NCBI GenBank assembly: GCA_039182515.1
Contig: JBCDCE010000005.1
Location: forward strand, 21,654 to 85,653
Direction: 5' to 3'
DNA length: 64,000 bases
Origin: JBCDCE01 sp039182515
GTDB lineage: Bacteria > Pseudomonadota > Alphaproteobacteria > Rhodobacterales > Rhodobacteraceae
Shown here: one piece after another, positions 42,805-51,651 of the stretch
Position numbering within the stretch: position 1 is the first letter of the stretch
Layout: every line of letters begins with the position of its first letter
Program-made: the position numbers and the translations under genes
The notes under the pieces: generated by a model
Told to the model about the DNA's origin: nothing
Seen by the model: only the letters and a program-made list of their open reading frames with translations
Database searches by the model: none

Positions 42805-44136
42805 TTACTGCCAGGTGTAGTAGCCGGCTTCTTCCATCACAGCTTTGGTCCGCTCAGCGACACCATCAAGCGCTTCTTGGATGTCGAGATCTTCGACAAG
42901 CACCTTCGACAATGTTGTACCGAGATCCGCGTTGATCTTACCCCATACTGGGATGATCGGGCGCCAGTCTGGATCCGCGTGCTGCAGAGCTTCACCGAAG
43001 GTGGCCATGTGTGGGAACTTCGCGTTTACCTCGGCATCTGCGTGGGTGGAGAAACGGGATGGGTTGCCACCAGCCATGGCAACAAGCTTGTCGCCAGTTT
43101 TGGATGTCAGCCACTGCATCAAGAGGAACGCAGCTTCTTTTTTCTCGGCATTTGCAGGAATACCAATGCCGAAGCCGCCGGTTTGTGACCCACGACGCAC
43201 GCCCATTGGGTGCATCGCCCAGCCCACTTTACCCACAACTTGGCTTTTGGCTGGATCGTTGATCTGACCCGCAACAACGGTTGTGTCGAGGAACATAGCG
43301 GTGTCCCCGTTGAGGAATGAACCAAGTGCTTCGCCAAAACCAAAGCTGGCTGCACCCTCAGGACCGCAATCCACGATCTGCTTGAGCGCTTCTGCCGCCT
43401 GGACGCCTTCAGCGTTGTTCACAATTGGGTTCCACGAGTCGTCAAACACACGACCACCAAGAGGTGCGAGGTGCAAAAGGAATGCGTGGCTTGCGTGGTG
43501 ACCAGAAGCCGCGCGGGACGAAAGACCGCCCATGCCTGGCTCGAGCTCAGGTATCTTACAGGCGATCTCGAGCATCTCGTCGTAGGTTGTTGGCACTTCA
43601 AGACCGTGCTTTTCAAAGATGTCCTTGCGGTAGCCCAAGATGGATGTCTCAGAACCGTAGGGGATGCCGAAAAGAGAGCCTGTTTTGCCCTCTAGATACC
43701 CTTTTCCACCACCAGCGAAGCCGATATTGTAAACATACCCGTCAATAAGATCATCCGCATCATAGCTTGGATCTGCGAGTTTTGGGTTCATGAAGTACTT
43801 GGCGAGGTTCTCAAGCTGATCGGCGTAAACGTAGTCAGCTTTTGAGAAAACAACGTAGGCGATGAGATCGTACTCACCTTCTTCTTGCGCCAGCTCGAGT
43901 GTTTGACGCTCGCGCATTTTGAGGTAAGGCAGTTGGTCAACCTCAACTTCGATGCCCGTTTCTTTGGTGAATTCAGGCAAAATCCGCATCACCGCATCGA
44001 AATGTGGGTGCGCAGGGAAGTTCACAATGAGTGTTTCACCCGCATATTCGTCGTATGGGCCACCATGGCCACCCGCGAGCGCCGTGGTCGCCATGAGCGC
44101 TGTTGCGAGCGCTGTTGTTTTGAGTGTCTTGAGCAT
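42805..44136 (-). CDS. Carbohydrate ABC transporter substrate-binding protein
   Basis: A 443-residue CUT1-type extracellular binding protein. It has a signal peptide (TTALATALMATTALA, then GGHGGP), the lobe start GETLIVNFPAHPHFDAVMRI with TKETGIEVEVDQLPY, FGIPYGSETSILGYRKDIFE in the middle and MGVRRGSQTGGFGIGIPANA near the ligand site. The family binds sugars, polyols or sugar acids; the ligand is not readable. ATG at 44136 is preceded by GGGAGGAT. It is the second gene of the operon after the ATPase. Confidence 0.9.
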   Translation of the reverse strand: MLKTLKTTALATALMATTALAGGHGGPYDEYAGETLIVNFPAHPHFDAVMRILPEFTKETGIEVEVDQLPYLKMRERQTLELAQEEGEYDLIAYVVFSKADYVYADQLENLAKYFMNPKLADPSYDADDLIDGYVYNIGFAGGGKGYLEGKTGSLFGIPYGSETSILGYRKDIFEKHGLEVPTTYDEMLEIACKIPELEPGMGGLSSRAASGHHASHAFLLHLAPLGGRVFDDSWNPIVNNAEGVQAAEALKQIVDCGPEGAASFGFGEALGSFLNGDTAMFLDTTVVAGQINDPAKSQVVGKVGWAMHPMGVRRGSQTGGFGIGIPANAEKKEAAFLLMQWLTSKTGDKLVAMAGGNPSRFSTHADAEVNAKFPHMATFGEALQHADPDWRPIIPVWGKINADLGTTLSKVLVEDLDIQEALDGVAERTKAVMEEAGYYTWQ

Positions 44137-44167
44137 AAGTATCCTCCCTGGGCTCAATGCGTCGGCG

Positions 44168-45253
44168 CTACAGCGCCCTTTCTGTCGTCCGGTCAAAGAT
44201 GTGAAGTCCCTCAGATCTGACCGCAAACCTGAGTGTTTCTCCAAGGGCGATGGGCGTTTCTGACTTCAGCTCCACCGTCACTTGGGCTGGCCCACAAGCA
44301 CACAAAAGCACTGATTGTGCGCCAATATATTCGGAAACACGGACCTTTAGATCGAGCCCCTGCCCTTCGGGTGCGGCCGCGTCAAAATTGAGATCACTTG
44401 GGCGAATGCCGAGCGTTATGGGGCCGTCTGTGCGTCCCAAGCTTGCGGCGCGATCTTTTGGAAGCGCGATTTTGAAACCGTCGCCCTGCGCAAAAAGTGT
44501 TCCCGCTTCGTCTATTAAAGATGCGTCCAAGAAGTTCATCGGCGGCGAGCCCAAAAACCCTGCGACAAACTTGTTTGCTGGATGTTTGAACAGCTCCTCA
44601 GGAGAGCCTTGTTGCTGAATATATCCGCCGTGCATCACCACAATGCGATCCGCCAATGTCATGGCTTCGATCTGATCATGGGTCACGTAGATCATGTTCT
44701 TTTGAACGCGTTGGCGCATCACTGCTAGCTCGGCCCGCATTTGGCCGCGAAGTTTCGCGTCGAGGTTCGAAAGCGGCTCATCAAAAAGGAAGATATCACT
44801 ATCTTTGGCCAAAGCGCGTGCCATCGCGACCCTTTGGCGTTGGCCGCCTGACAGAGCGCCGGGTTTGCGGTGCAAAAACTCTGTGAGGCCGACGATATCG
44901 GCCACTTCCCTTACCTTTGCATCAATCTCTGCCTTGGGGCGCTTTTGTAACCGCAGGGCAAAGGAGATATTTCGCGCAACGTCCATGTGAGGGTAGAGTG
45001 CGTAGTCTTGAAATACCATTGCGAGACCGCGATCCTTAGGATCGAGGTGGCTAATGGGCTTCCCATCTGCGTAGATCTCGCCTTCCGATACGCTCTCTAA
45101 GCCTGCAATCATGCGCAGGGTTGTCGATTTCCCGCATCCAGAAGGGCCGACAAGCACCGTGAACTCGTGTTCAGCCATGTCCAGCTCGATGCCATGCAAA
45201 ACCTCAACGTCACCGTAGCGTTTTACAAGATTGTCTAGGCGTATTTCGGGCAT
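44168..45253 (-). CDS. Carbohydrate ABC transporter ATP-binding protein (UgpC/MalK-type)
   Basis: A 361-residue ATPase: Walker A GPSGCGKST, signature LSGGQRQRVAMARAL, Walker B DIFLFDEPLSNLDAKLRGQM, H-loop VTHDQIEAMTLADR, and a C-terminal TOBE/regulatory domain (LGIRPSDLNFD). ATG at 45253 (MPEIRLDNLVKRYG) is the family start. It leads the minus-strand operon ATPase-binding protein-permeases-Tm-1-like-aldolase, whose promoter region carries the palindrome at 45283-45296. Confidence 0.93.
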   Translation of the reverse strand: MPEIRLDNLVKRYGDVEVLHGIELDMAEHEFTVLVGPSGCGKSTTLRMIAGLESVSEGEIYADGKPISHLDPKDRGLAMVFQDYALYPHMDVARNISFALRLQKRPKAEIDAKVREVADIVGLTEFLHRKPGALSGGQRQRVAMARALAKDSDIFLFDEPLSNLDAKLRGQMRAELAVMRQRVQKNMIYVTHDQIEAMTLADRIVVMHGGYIQQQGSPEELFKHPANKFVAGFLGSPPMNFLDASLIDEAGTLFAQGDGFKIALPKDRAASLGRTDGPITLGIRPSDLNFDAAAPEGQGLDLKVRVSEYIGAQSVLLCACGPAQVTVELKSETPIALGETLRFAVRSEGLHIFDRTTERAL

Positions 45254-45282
45254 TGATTCCTCATTCAGCTCTCTCGACACTA

Positions 45283-45296
45283 TTTTGTATACAAAA
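45283..45296. promoter_or_regulatory. Perfect palindrome TTTTGTATACAAAA, probable GntR operator 1
   Basis: This 14-bp perfect palindrome lies 29 bp upstream of the ABC ATPase start and 74 bp upstream of the divergent GntR gene. The same 14 bases recur at 46075-46088. FCD-type GntR regulators bind short palindromes of the form TNGTNNACNA, which the core TTGTATACAA fits. Confidence 0.8.
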
Positions 45297-45370
45297 CTGA
45301 AAGTAAATATCCAAATTTGCATTTCTGATGAAAATCTGCTAGCAAGCGGCAGAACTCAATAGGAACTGCA

Positions 45371-46027
45371 ATGGCAAACGACCTGTCTAACACCCCTAAA
45401 GCCTCTTCTGCCCAGCGCATAGAAAGTGAGCTGCTGAAAGAAATAAGCGTTGGGGGCTTAGTGCCGGGTCAACGTCTCGACGAAACGGGCCTTGCTCAGA
45501 GATTTGGGGTGTCTCGCACACCGGTGCGTGAAGCTCTGTCTCGGCTAACGGCACAGGGCGTTTTGGTGCATGGAGAAAAGCGCGGAGTTTTTGTTGCCGA
45601 ATACAGTCGCGCTGAATTGGCGCAAATCTTTGAGGCAATGCATGAAATTGAGGCCGCTTGCGCTAGAATTGCGTCTCAACGCCTTACTTTATTGTCCCGA
45701 TCGGAGATAGAGCTCGCTCAAACCACTTGTGTGAATGCTGCAAAAGATGGCGATCGCGCCGCTTATTTGCGGGCTAACGAAGCGTTTCACTTGGCGATCT
45801 ATAAAGCCACGGGAAATCCCTATATGGCCGAGATTGCGACCGAGTTCCGCAATCGCACTGGACCCTTTCGTGCCAAGAAGTTTGCCTCTCGAGAAGATCT
45901 CCTGGCGTCCGCTAAGAGTCACGAAGAGTTAATCGCTGATATTTTCTCAGAGGATTCTTCAACTGCGTCCAAAGGCATGCGAGACCATATGACTGCGAGC
46001 TTTATGCAGGCGCTAAAAGTAAATTAA
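45371..46027 (+). CDS. GntR-family (FadR/VanR-type, FCD domain) regulator of the sugar-acid module
   Basis: A 218-residue regulator. The winged HTH spans residues 12-80 (GQRLDETGLAQRFGVSRTPV, REALSRLTAQGVLVHGEKRG), and the FCD ligand domain starts near 85 (LAQIFEAMHEIEAACARIA), with metal-binding-type residues such as NEAFHLAIYKATGNPYM and the HEELI helix. It is flanked by two copies of TTTTGTATACAAAA, which should be its operators, controlling the importer operon (minus strand), itself and the enzyme operon downstream (plus strand). Repression relieved by a pathway sugar acid is the expected mode. Confidence 0.9.
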   Translation: MANDLSNTPKASSAQRIESELLKEISVGGLVPGQRLDETGLAQRFGVSRTPVREALSRLTAQGVLVHGEKRGVFVAEYSRAELAQIFEAMHEIEAACARIASQRLTLLSRSEIELAQTTCVNAAKDGDRAAYLRANEAFHLAIYKATGNPYMAEIATEFRNRTGPFRAKKFASREDLLASAKSHEELIADIFSEDSSTASKGMRDHMTASFMQALKVN

Positions 46028-46074
46028 GCCAGAAAAATAGAAGATTTTACTTGTAGCCGTGTCCGATTTGATCT

Positions 46075-46088
46075 TTTTGTATACAAAA
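46075..46088. promoter_or_regulatory. Perfect palindrome TTTTGTATACAAAA, probable GntR operator 2
   Basis: Identical to operator 1, this site ends 25 bp before the start of the metallo-hydrolase gene that opens the enzyme operon. Overlap with the likely promoter suggests repression. Confidence 0.8.
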
Positions 46089-46113
46089 GTGAATCATTGC
46101 TACGGAGCATCCA

Positions 46114-47046
46114 ATGGGCATCAACGAAACCAAAATTTATCCCATCAACACAGGCTGGCTCGAAGCAGACTTGGGCACCTATATCTTTTGGAAGGGTCCC
46201 GCGGGAAAGAAATACTGGAATCCTGTTTATTGCCACTACGTCGATACCGGTGAGCACAAGATTCTCATCGATACAGGGCTACCCGACGAGGCGCGCGCCA
46301 CGAAGTACCACCACAAATGTGAGAAGCGCGGGTGTTTGCAGGTCCATGAACATCTCCAGCAAAAGCTCGGCGTGCACCCGGATGAGATTGATGCAATTGT
46401 CTTCACGCATCTGCACTGGGACCACGTGCAGAACATGAAAGAATTCAAAAACGCCCGCTACATTGCCCCTAAGGGTGAAATCGAAATGGCTTACAATCCG
46501 CTCCCGCTTTACTACCGCACTTATGAAGCCAACATTGGTGTTGAGCAGGCCTATGCAGGTTGTGTGTTCGAGGCTGTTGAAGATGAATGTGAAGTGCTGC
46601 CCGGCATCACCATGTTCCATACGCCTGGCCATTCCGTTGGCCACATGGCGGTGTCCGTCGCGACAAGTGCGGGAGATATTTGTGTGGTTGGCGATGCCAT
46701 CTTTGTCGAACGGAATTTGGAACCTAATCCTGCCGAGAAGTGGCGTCATTGGGTTCCGGCGCGTTTTGTGAATTCCTACGAAGGCTGGAAATCTGTTGAA
46801 GAGATCGACAAACGTGCAGACTATGTATTGCCTTGCCATGATGAAGCAGCCAATGCGCGTTCGGATGTTTTCCCTTACGAAGGCATGCCGATCCGGAAAC
46901 GTCGCCAGCATATTCCAGGCTTCCAGTTCTACTTTGGAGATATGCCGGATGGCACCGTTGAGAAGGCAGCTCCCGCGATGAAGAAAGACGAGGTTGAAGA
47001 CTATATAAACGGGCTGACCGATCCCAAGGATATGGCTGAATACTAG
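46114..47046 (+). CDS. Metallo-beta-lactamase-fold hydrolase (AHL-lactonase-like)
   Basis: A 310-residue MBL-fold enzyme. The dinuclear metal site THLHWDH gives His99, His101, Asp103 and His104; later ligands are in TPGHSVGHMAV, VVGDAIFVE and LPCHDEAA. It is in the N-acyl-homoserine lactonase-like group, but its operon mates (HAD protein, class II aldolase, sugar kinase) and the adjacent importer suggest a sugar lactone or another pathway ester as substrate rather than a quorum-sensing signal. It is the first gene of the plus-strand operon, right after GntR operator 2. Confidence 0.82.
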   Translation: MGINETKIYPINTGWLEADLGTYIFWKGPAGKKYWNPVYCHYVDTGEHKILIDTGLPDEARATKYHHKCEKRGCLQVHEHLQQKLGVHPDEIDAIVFTHLHWDHVQNMKEFKNARYIAPKGEIEMAYNPLPLYYRTYEANIGVEQAYAGCVFEAVEDECEVLPGITMFHTPGHSVGHMAVSVATSAGDICVVGDAIFVERNLEPNPAEKWRHWVPARFVNSYEGWKSVEEIDKRADYVLPCHDEAANARSDVFPYEGMPIRKRRQHIPGFQFYFGDMPDGTVEKAAPAMKKDEVEDYINGLTDPKDMAEY

Positions 47047-47073
47047 TTTCTAACCTACAGATTAGAGACTGAT

Positions 47074-47901
47074 ATGACACAACTCATAGAGACGATTTCC
47101 GAGATTGCTTCTCGCTATGATGCAGTGGTCTTCGATCAGTGGGGCGTGCTCCATAACGGCTCATCACCCTATCCAAAGGCTTTAGGGTGTTTGGCCGGTT
47201 TGGCCGCGGCCGGCACGACTTTGGCTGTTCTATCGAACTCTGGCAAACGCGCGGATCCTAACGCTGCGCGCATCGCCCAAATGGGTTTTGACGCAGATCA
47301 GTTCTCTTACGTAATGACCAGTGGTGAAGCGCTTTGGCGCGACATTGCCAGCGGCGAAATTACTGCGCGAAATTTCTATCCAATCGAGCGCGCCGAAGGT
47401 GACGCTGCAAGTTGGGCGCAAGGCTTAGATCTTTCGCTTACATCACTCGAACTTGCAGAGGCAGTTCTCTTGATGGGATTGCCAGATGGTGCTGAATTGG
47501 CTGACTGGGAAGAAACGTTACAAGGCGCTTTGCAAAGAACTTTGCCCATTTATTGCTCTAACCCCGATCGCAAGTCTCCGCGTGCTGGAAGCTTGGTGAT
47601 CTCTCCGGGTGCGCTCGCGGCACGATACGCTGAGCTTGGCGGTGAGGTGATCTACTACGGTAAGCCGCATTTACCGATTTTCAAAAGTCTTCAAACTGCT
47701 CTTCAGTGCCAAAAAATACTGATGATCGGCGATAGTTTGGAGCACGACATCACGGGAGCCGCCCAAGCCAACTGGGACTCAGTCCTCGTAGGGGGAGGCC
47801 TTTATACCGAGGCCTTCTCTAACGGCTCCTGGCAAGACACCCTGGCAAGCCTAACGCCTGGCTATGCCACTCCAACATACTTCATCAAAGAGTTAGCATG
47901 A
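47074..47901 (+). CDS. HAD-superfamily class IIA protein (TIGR01459-like)
   Basis: A 275-residue HAD-IIA protein with motif I VFDQWGVLHNG, motif II VLSNSGKRADPN, motif III Lys in YYGKPHLPIF and motif IV GDSLEHDITGAAQANW. In motif I the usual second Asp (DxD) is Trp, a feature of the TIGR01459 group; that Asp is the general acid in HAD phosphatases, so activity may be modified. A phosphatase acting on a sugar phosphate is the simplest guess. It lies 27 bp after the MBL gene and overlaps the aldolase gene by 4 bp. Confidence 0.82.
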   Translation: MTQLIETISEIASRYDAVVFDQWGVLHNGSSPYPKALGCLAGLAAAGTTLAVLSNSGKRADPNAARIAQMGFDADQFSYVMTSGEALWRDIASGEITARNFYPIERAEGDAASWAQGLDLSLTSLELAEAVLLMGLPDGAELADWEETLQGALQRTLPIYCSNPDRKSPRAGSLVISPGALAARYAELGGEVIYYGKPHLPIFKSLQTALQCQKILMIGDSLEHDITGAAQANWDSVLVGGGLYTEAFSNGSWQDTLASLTPGYATPTYFIKELA

Positions 47902-48872
47902 TGCCCGACACGCGCCCCGATCTTCTCAGTCCTGCTTTTCGTGCTCTTTCTGCGCGCCTCGGCCAAGATCCTTTGCAGGTTCAAGGTCCTGGTGGCAACA
48001 CTTCGATCAAAGACGACGGTGTTATGTGGATCAAAGCCTCCGGCACTGAACTCGCCAATGCTGAAACAGACGACATCTTTGTCGAAGTGGATCACGCTGC
48101 TGCAAAAGCTGAAGCTCACGGGGCCGGAGATGGATCGTGCAAAACCACGGGTCTTGACCCATCCGTTTCCCTACGACCCTCCATCGAGACAACTTTTCAT
48201 GCAGCGCTCGACCATGCTGTTGTTGCCCATACGCATTCCGTGGCGACGCTCACGCATGTGATCAGCCCTGAGGGCCGTGAGATTGCGAAGTCGAAACTCG
48301 AAGGTCTGCCGTTCGTAATGGTGCCTTATGCCAAACCCGGGCTTCCCCTTACCGGCGAAATACTGGCCCGTGTTACGCCTGAAACTCGCATCATTTTGCT
48401 GCAAAACCATGGCTTGATTGCTTGTGGAGCAAGTGTTGAAGAGACCGCCGATCATATCGCGGAAGTCGAGGCGCGGCTTGCCATGCCGGTCCTGTCCAAC
48501 ACTAGAGCGCACCCAGAAGAGCCGCCCCTCGAAGGTTTCGCCTGGGCGCCATATTCTTGGATGGCGATGGAGCCCAGAACTGCCTCACTCGTGAAACAAG
48601 GGTCTTATTATCCAGATCATGTTGTGTTCCTTGGTCCAGGCCTTCCTTCGCAGGACAATGCAGCCAACCCCCCGGCTATCCTAAGGGATGAGGGTATCCT
48701 CTTGCGTGATGGTGCAACCTCCTCACAGCAAGCGATGCTCAAATGCTTGAGTGACGTCCTGTCACGCTTGCCTGCCGAATGGAGCGCGGAGCCCATTGGT
48801 GAAGCCGCGGAAGCGGAATTGCTCGATTGGGACGCGGAAAAATACCGCCAAGCTTTGGCCGCGCGCGCATGA
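47898..48872 (+). CDS. Class II aldolase/adducin-family protein, long form
   Basis: A 324-residue class II aldolase-family protein. The N-terminal part has QGPGGNTSIKDDGVMWIKAS and GTELANAETDDIF. The zinc pair is in VVAHTHSVATLTHVI and the third His in LLQNHGLIACG, with a C-terminal extension of about 100 residues after the conserved fold. The GPGGNTS pattern is typical of rhamnulose-1-phosphate aldolase-like and short-chain-dehydrogenase-fused aldolases. With the following kinase it fits a phosphorylate-then-cleave route. It overlaps the kinase start (ATGA). Confidence 0.85.
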   Translation: MMPDTRPDLLSPAFRALSARLGQDPLQVQGPGGNTSIKDDGVMWIKASGTELANAETDDIFVEVDHAAAKAEAHGAGDGSCKTTGLDPSVSLRPSIETTFHAALDHAVVAHTHSVATLTHVISPEGREIAKSKLEGLPFVMVPYAKPGLPLTGEILARVTPETRIILLQNHGLIACGASVEETADHIAEVEARLAMPVLSNTRAHPEEPPLEGFAWAPYSWMAMEPRTASLVKQGSYYPDHVVFLGPGLPSQDNAANPPAILRDEGILLRDGATSSQQAMLKCLSDVLSRLPAEWSAEPIGEAAEAELLDWDAEKYRQALAARA

Positions 48873-50146
48873 ACTTCACCCTGGGGATCGATATCGGGAC
48901 AAGCGGTGTCCGTACGGCTATTTTGGAGCCAAGCCGCGCTGTGCTTTCGATGGCCCGGGCGGCACATCTACCCCAGGATCCGGAAAAAATCGATGCAACC
49001 AAATGGTGGGGCGCAGTGCAGGCCTGCTTGCACGCGCAAATGGCGCATCTCAAAGACCTAGGTTTCTCTGGCCAAGATATTTCCGGGATCTCCGTCGATG
49101 GTACATCGGGCAGTATGGTCTTGTGTGATGAGGCCCTCACGCCTGTAAGCCCTGCGCTTATGTACAATTCAAAAGGCTTTGATGCTGAGGCGGAACTGAT
49201 TGCGCGGGCGTGCCCAAGCGCGGATCACATCACTCTGGGGTCTAACTCCGCTTTGGGCCGAGCTATGCGATTAACGAAGCTCGCAACATCGCAGCCAAAG
49301 TTTTTGCTCCATCAGGCCGATTACATCTTAGCGAAACTGCAAGGTGTCGCGGGGGTTTGTGACCATAACAATGCTCTAAAGACCGGATTTGACCCTGAGA
49401 TGGCAGATTGGCCGTCCTGGATTGCCTCCGTGATTGATCCTACACTTCTGCCCGATGTGGTCCCTGTTGGGACCGAGCTTGGGACTCTTTCGCCTCAGAT
49501 CGCGCAGGCCTTTGGCCTCAACCCAAATGCAAAGGTGTATGCCGGAACGACCGACAGTATCGCTGCCTTCCTAGCCGCGGCTCCAATGAGCCTGGGTGCG
49601 GCTGTGACCTCGATCGGATCGACTTTGGCTGTTAAGGTTCTGAGCGATACCCGGATCGATGTGCCAGCGCAGGGGCTCTATTCACACAAAGTTGGTGAGT
49701 ATTGGTTGGTGGGAGGCGCGTCCAACACAGGCGGGGCTGTACTCGCGAAGTTCTTCTCAGGTGATGAGCTAGAAGCCCTCAGTGCGCAAATTGATCCTAT
49801 GATGCCCATGGACTTGGGCTATTACCCCCTGCTGCAGCCGGGTGAACGCTTTCCCATAAATGATCCCCATAAGGCCCCCGTGCTTGAACCGCGCCCAAAT
49901 TCGAATGCGGAATTTTTGCAGGGGCTTTTCGAAGGGATCGCCCGGATTGAAGCTCAAGCTTATGCCTTGATAGAGCGGGAGGGTGGGCCCAAACCCGCTA
50001 GCTTGACGACAGCAGGCGGTGCGGCGCGAAATCAGGTATTCACGCAAATCCGGGAGCGCCATTTGGGACTGACCTGTAGCCAGGCAGATGAAACAGAAGC
50101 CGCCGTTGGCGCGGCTAAGATCCCTTTGATGGGATCTCCGCTTTAA
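48869..50146 (+). CDS. FGGY-family carbohydrate kinase, D-ribulose-kinase-like
   Basis: A 425-residue FGGY kinase, shorter than xylulose or glycerol kinases. Its ATP-site motif GIDIGTSGVRTAILE is followed by SVDGTSGSMVLCD, HQADYILAKL, DHNNALKTGFDPE, GTTDSIAAFLAAAP, and the C-terminal LTTAGGAARNQVF with ETEAAVGAA. The short length and these motifs resemble the cyanobacterial/plant D-ribulose kinases. It would phosphorylate a ketose for the class II aldolase. The start at 48869 overlaps the aldolase stop. It ends the operon and is convergent with the TcuA-like gene, 8 bp away. Confidence 0.85.
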   Translation: MNFTLGIDIGTSGVRTAILEPSRAVLSMARAAHLPQDPEKIDATKWWGAVQACLHAQMAHLKDLGFSGQDISGISVDGTSGSMVLCDEALTPVSPALMYNSKGFDAEAELIARACPSADHITLGSNSALGRAMRLTKLATSQPKFLLHQADYILAKLQGVAGVCDHNNALKTGFDPEMADWPSWIASVIDPTLLPDVVPVGTELGTLSPQIAQAFGLNPNAKVYAGTTDSIAAFLAAAPMSLGAAVTSIGSTLAVKVLSDTRIDVPAQGLYSHKVGEYWLVGGASNTGGAVLAKFFSGDELEALSAQIDPMMPMDLGYYPLLQPGERFPINDPHKAPVLEPRPNSNAEFLQGLFEGIARIEAQAYALIEREGGPKPASLTTAGGAARNQVFTQIRERHLGLTCSQADETEAAVGAAKIPLMGSPL

Positions 50147-50154
50147 GTGCGGGT

Positions 50155-51630
50155 TTAGGCCTTAGAGCTTGCGCCATATCCGGCGCGGCGGCCAAAAACA
50201 GCGCCAGATGTCAGACCTGATCCGCCGGGGTATCCACCGTAGAACACGCCACCGATAAGCTCGCCGCAGGCGTATAGTCCGGGAATGCCCACGCCGTCTT
50301 CTTTCAGCACGTTGCCATCGCCATCTACCTTGAGCCCACCGTAAGTAAAGGTGATCCCACCAGTGACTGGATAAGCGCGGTAGGGGCCTTGATCAAAGCG
50401 TTGAGCCCAGTTGGATTTGGCAAGGCTCAGTCCTTTGGTGCCCTTGCCGTCGAGTGTTGTCGGGTCAAACGGAGTCTCCGTGTCGACAGCGGCGTTGTAG
50501 TCTTGAAGCGTTTTGAGCGCTGCGTCCTGATCCACACCCTCAAGCTTGGTCACAAGCTCTTCCAAAGTGTCGGCCTCAACAAAATGAGCATCGTGGAAGG
50601 TGTATTCGCCGTAAAGCAGATCATAGACTTTGGCATCGAAGATTTGCCAAGCAAAGTGATCTGGTTGTTCCAGCACCGCACGCCCAAATTGAGCATAGGT
50701 GTAGTTTCTAAAGTTGATGCCTTCATCCACAAACCGCTCGCCGTTTGCATTGAGCATCACGCCCAAGAAGTAGCAGATTTTTCGGTAGTTTTTACGCTCG
50801 CCATGAGGGATGTCGAGGTTGCCGTAGTTCTTCATGTGAAGATCCATCGGCGTTGCGTGGCATCCTTCATAGCTGCCGTATTTGGCGGCGCCCAAGTCCC
50901 AAGCCATGCGCAAACCATCGCCCGTGTTGTGCGGCGTTCCGCGGACTTTGGCGGCAGACCAATGCGGACCGATATGCGTTTGGCGCATTTCATCGCTGGC
51001 TTCAAAACCACCACAAGCGAGAATAACGGCGTCGGCTTCGATCAGCTCGTGACCAACAAAAACACCTGTCACTTTGCCGTCCACGACCTTTAGGTCTGTG
51101 ACAGCTGCATTGTAGCGAACTTCGCCGCCAAGCGCCTCAACTGCTGCGAGTTCCATGTCGAATAGGCCAACACCTTCGTTCTCAGCTGCGAGTGTTAGCC
51201 CGCCCCAGAAAATGTACTTGCCGTCCTTCTCAAAGCTCTGACGGGCATAGATTGGCTCATAGGTAACCTTGTGATCTGCAAGCCAGCGCACGGCTTCATA
51301 AGACTCACCCACCAAGCGCTCTTGCTCAATGGAGAGCGGCCGACCCTCGTTGAAACCAAGCAAATCTGAAGCGAATTTTTCTTGCGTGTATTGCCCAAAA
51401 TCCGTGTTGGGAATTCGTGGATCTTCAGGGTGCGCCAACAGCGGCAAGAGCGCTTCTGAGGTGTCATAGGCAAAGCGCATGGCGCCGGCCGTATACTTGG
51501 TATTGCCTCCCGACATATTTTGATCAGCCTTTTCCAAAAGGGTGACCTGCGCGCCTTTTTCCAACGCCGCGAGAGCTGCACTCATAGCCGCGTTTCCAGT
51601 TCCAACAACAATTATTCTCTTTGACATCAT
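50155..51630 (-). CDS. TcuA-like FAD-dependent tricarballylate dehydrogenase
   Basis: A 491-residue flavoprotein of the fumarate reductase/TcuA family. The dinucleotide motif VVGTGNAAMSAALAALEKGA is followed by SGGNTKYTAGAMRFAYD, VILACGGFEASDEM, RGTPHNTGDGLRMAWDLGA and the C-terminal GIPGLYACGELIGGVFYGGY, GSGLTSGAVFGR. TcuA oxidises tricarballylate to cis-aconitate. Its usual electron acceptor partner TcuB is not encoded here. It is divergent from a GntR gene with a 20-bp operator between, and the TctCBA-type uptake system lies nearby. Confidence 0.85.
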   Translation of the reverse strand: MMSKRIIVVGTGNAAMSAALAALEKGAQVTLLEKADQNMSGGNTKYTAGAMRFAYDTSEALLPLLAHPEDPRIPNTDFGQYTQEKFASDLLGFNEGRPLSIEQERLVGESYEAVRWLADHKVTYEPIYARQSFEKDGKYIFWGGLTLAAENEGVGLFDMELAAVEALGGEVRYNAAVTDLKVVDGKVTGVFVGHELIEADAVILACGGFEASDEMRQTHIGPHWSAAKVRGTPHNTGDGLRMAWDLGAAKYGSYEGCHATPMDLHMKNYGNLDIPHGERKNYRKICYFLGVMLNANGERFVDEGINFRNYTYAQFGRAVLEQPDHFAWQIFDAKVYDLLYGEYTFHDAHFVEADTLEELVTKLEGVDQDAALKTLQDYNAAVDTETPFDPTTLDGKGTKGLSLAKSNWAQRFDQGPYRAYPVTGGITFTYGGLKVDGDGNVLKEDGVGIPGLYACGELIGGVFYGGYPGGSGLTSGAVFGRRAGYGASSKA

Positions 51631-51651
51631 TCGCTCCTCGGACTAGCGTTC

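Noticed and set aside
46114..47046. Quorum-quenching AHL lactonase as the role of the MBL-fold protein
   Set aside because: The fold matches, but its operon and shared operator tie it to sugar catabolism, so a signalling role is not supported by context.
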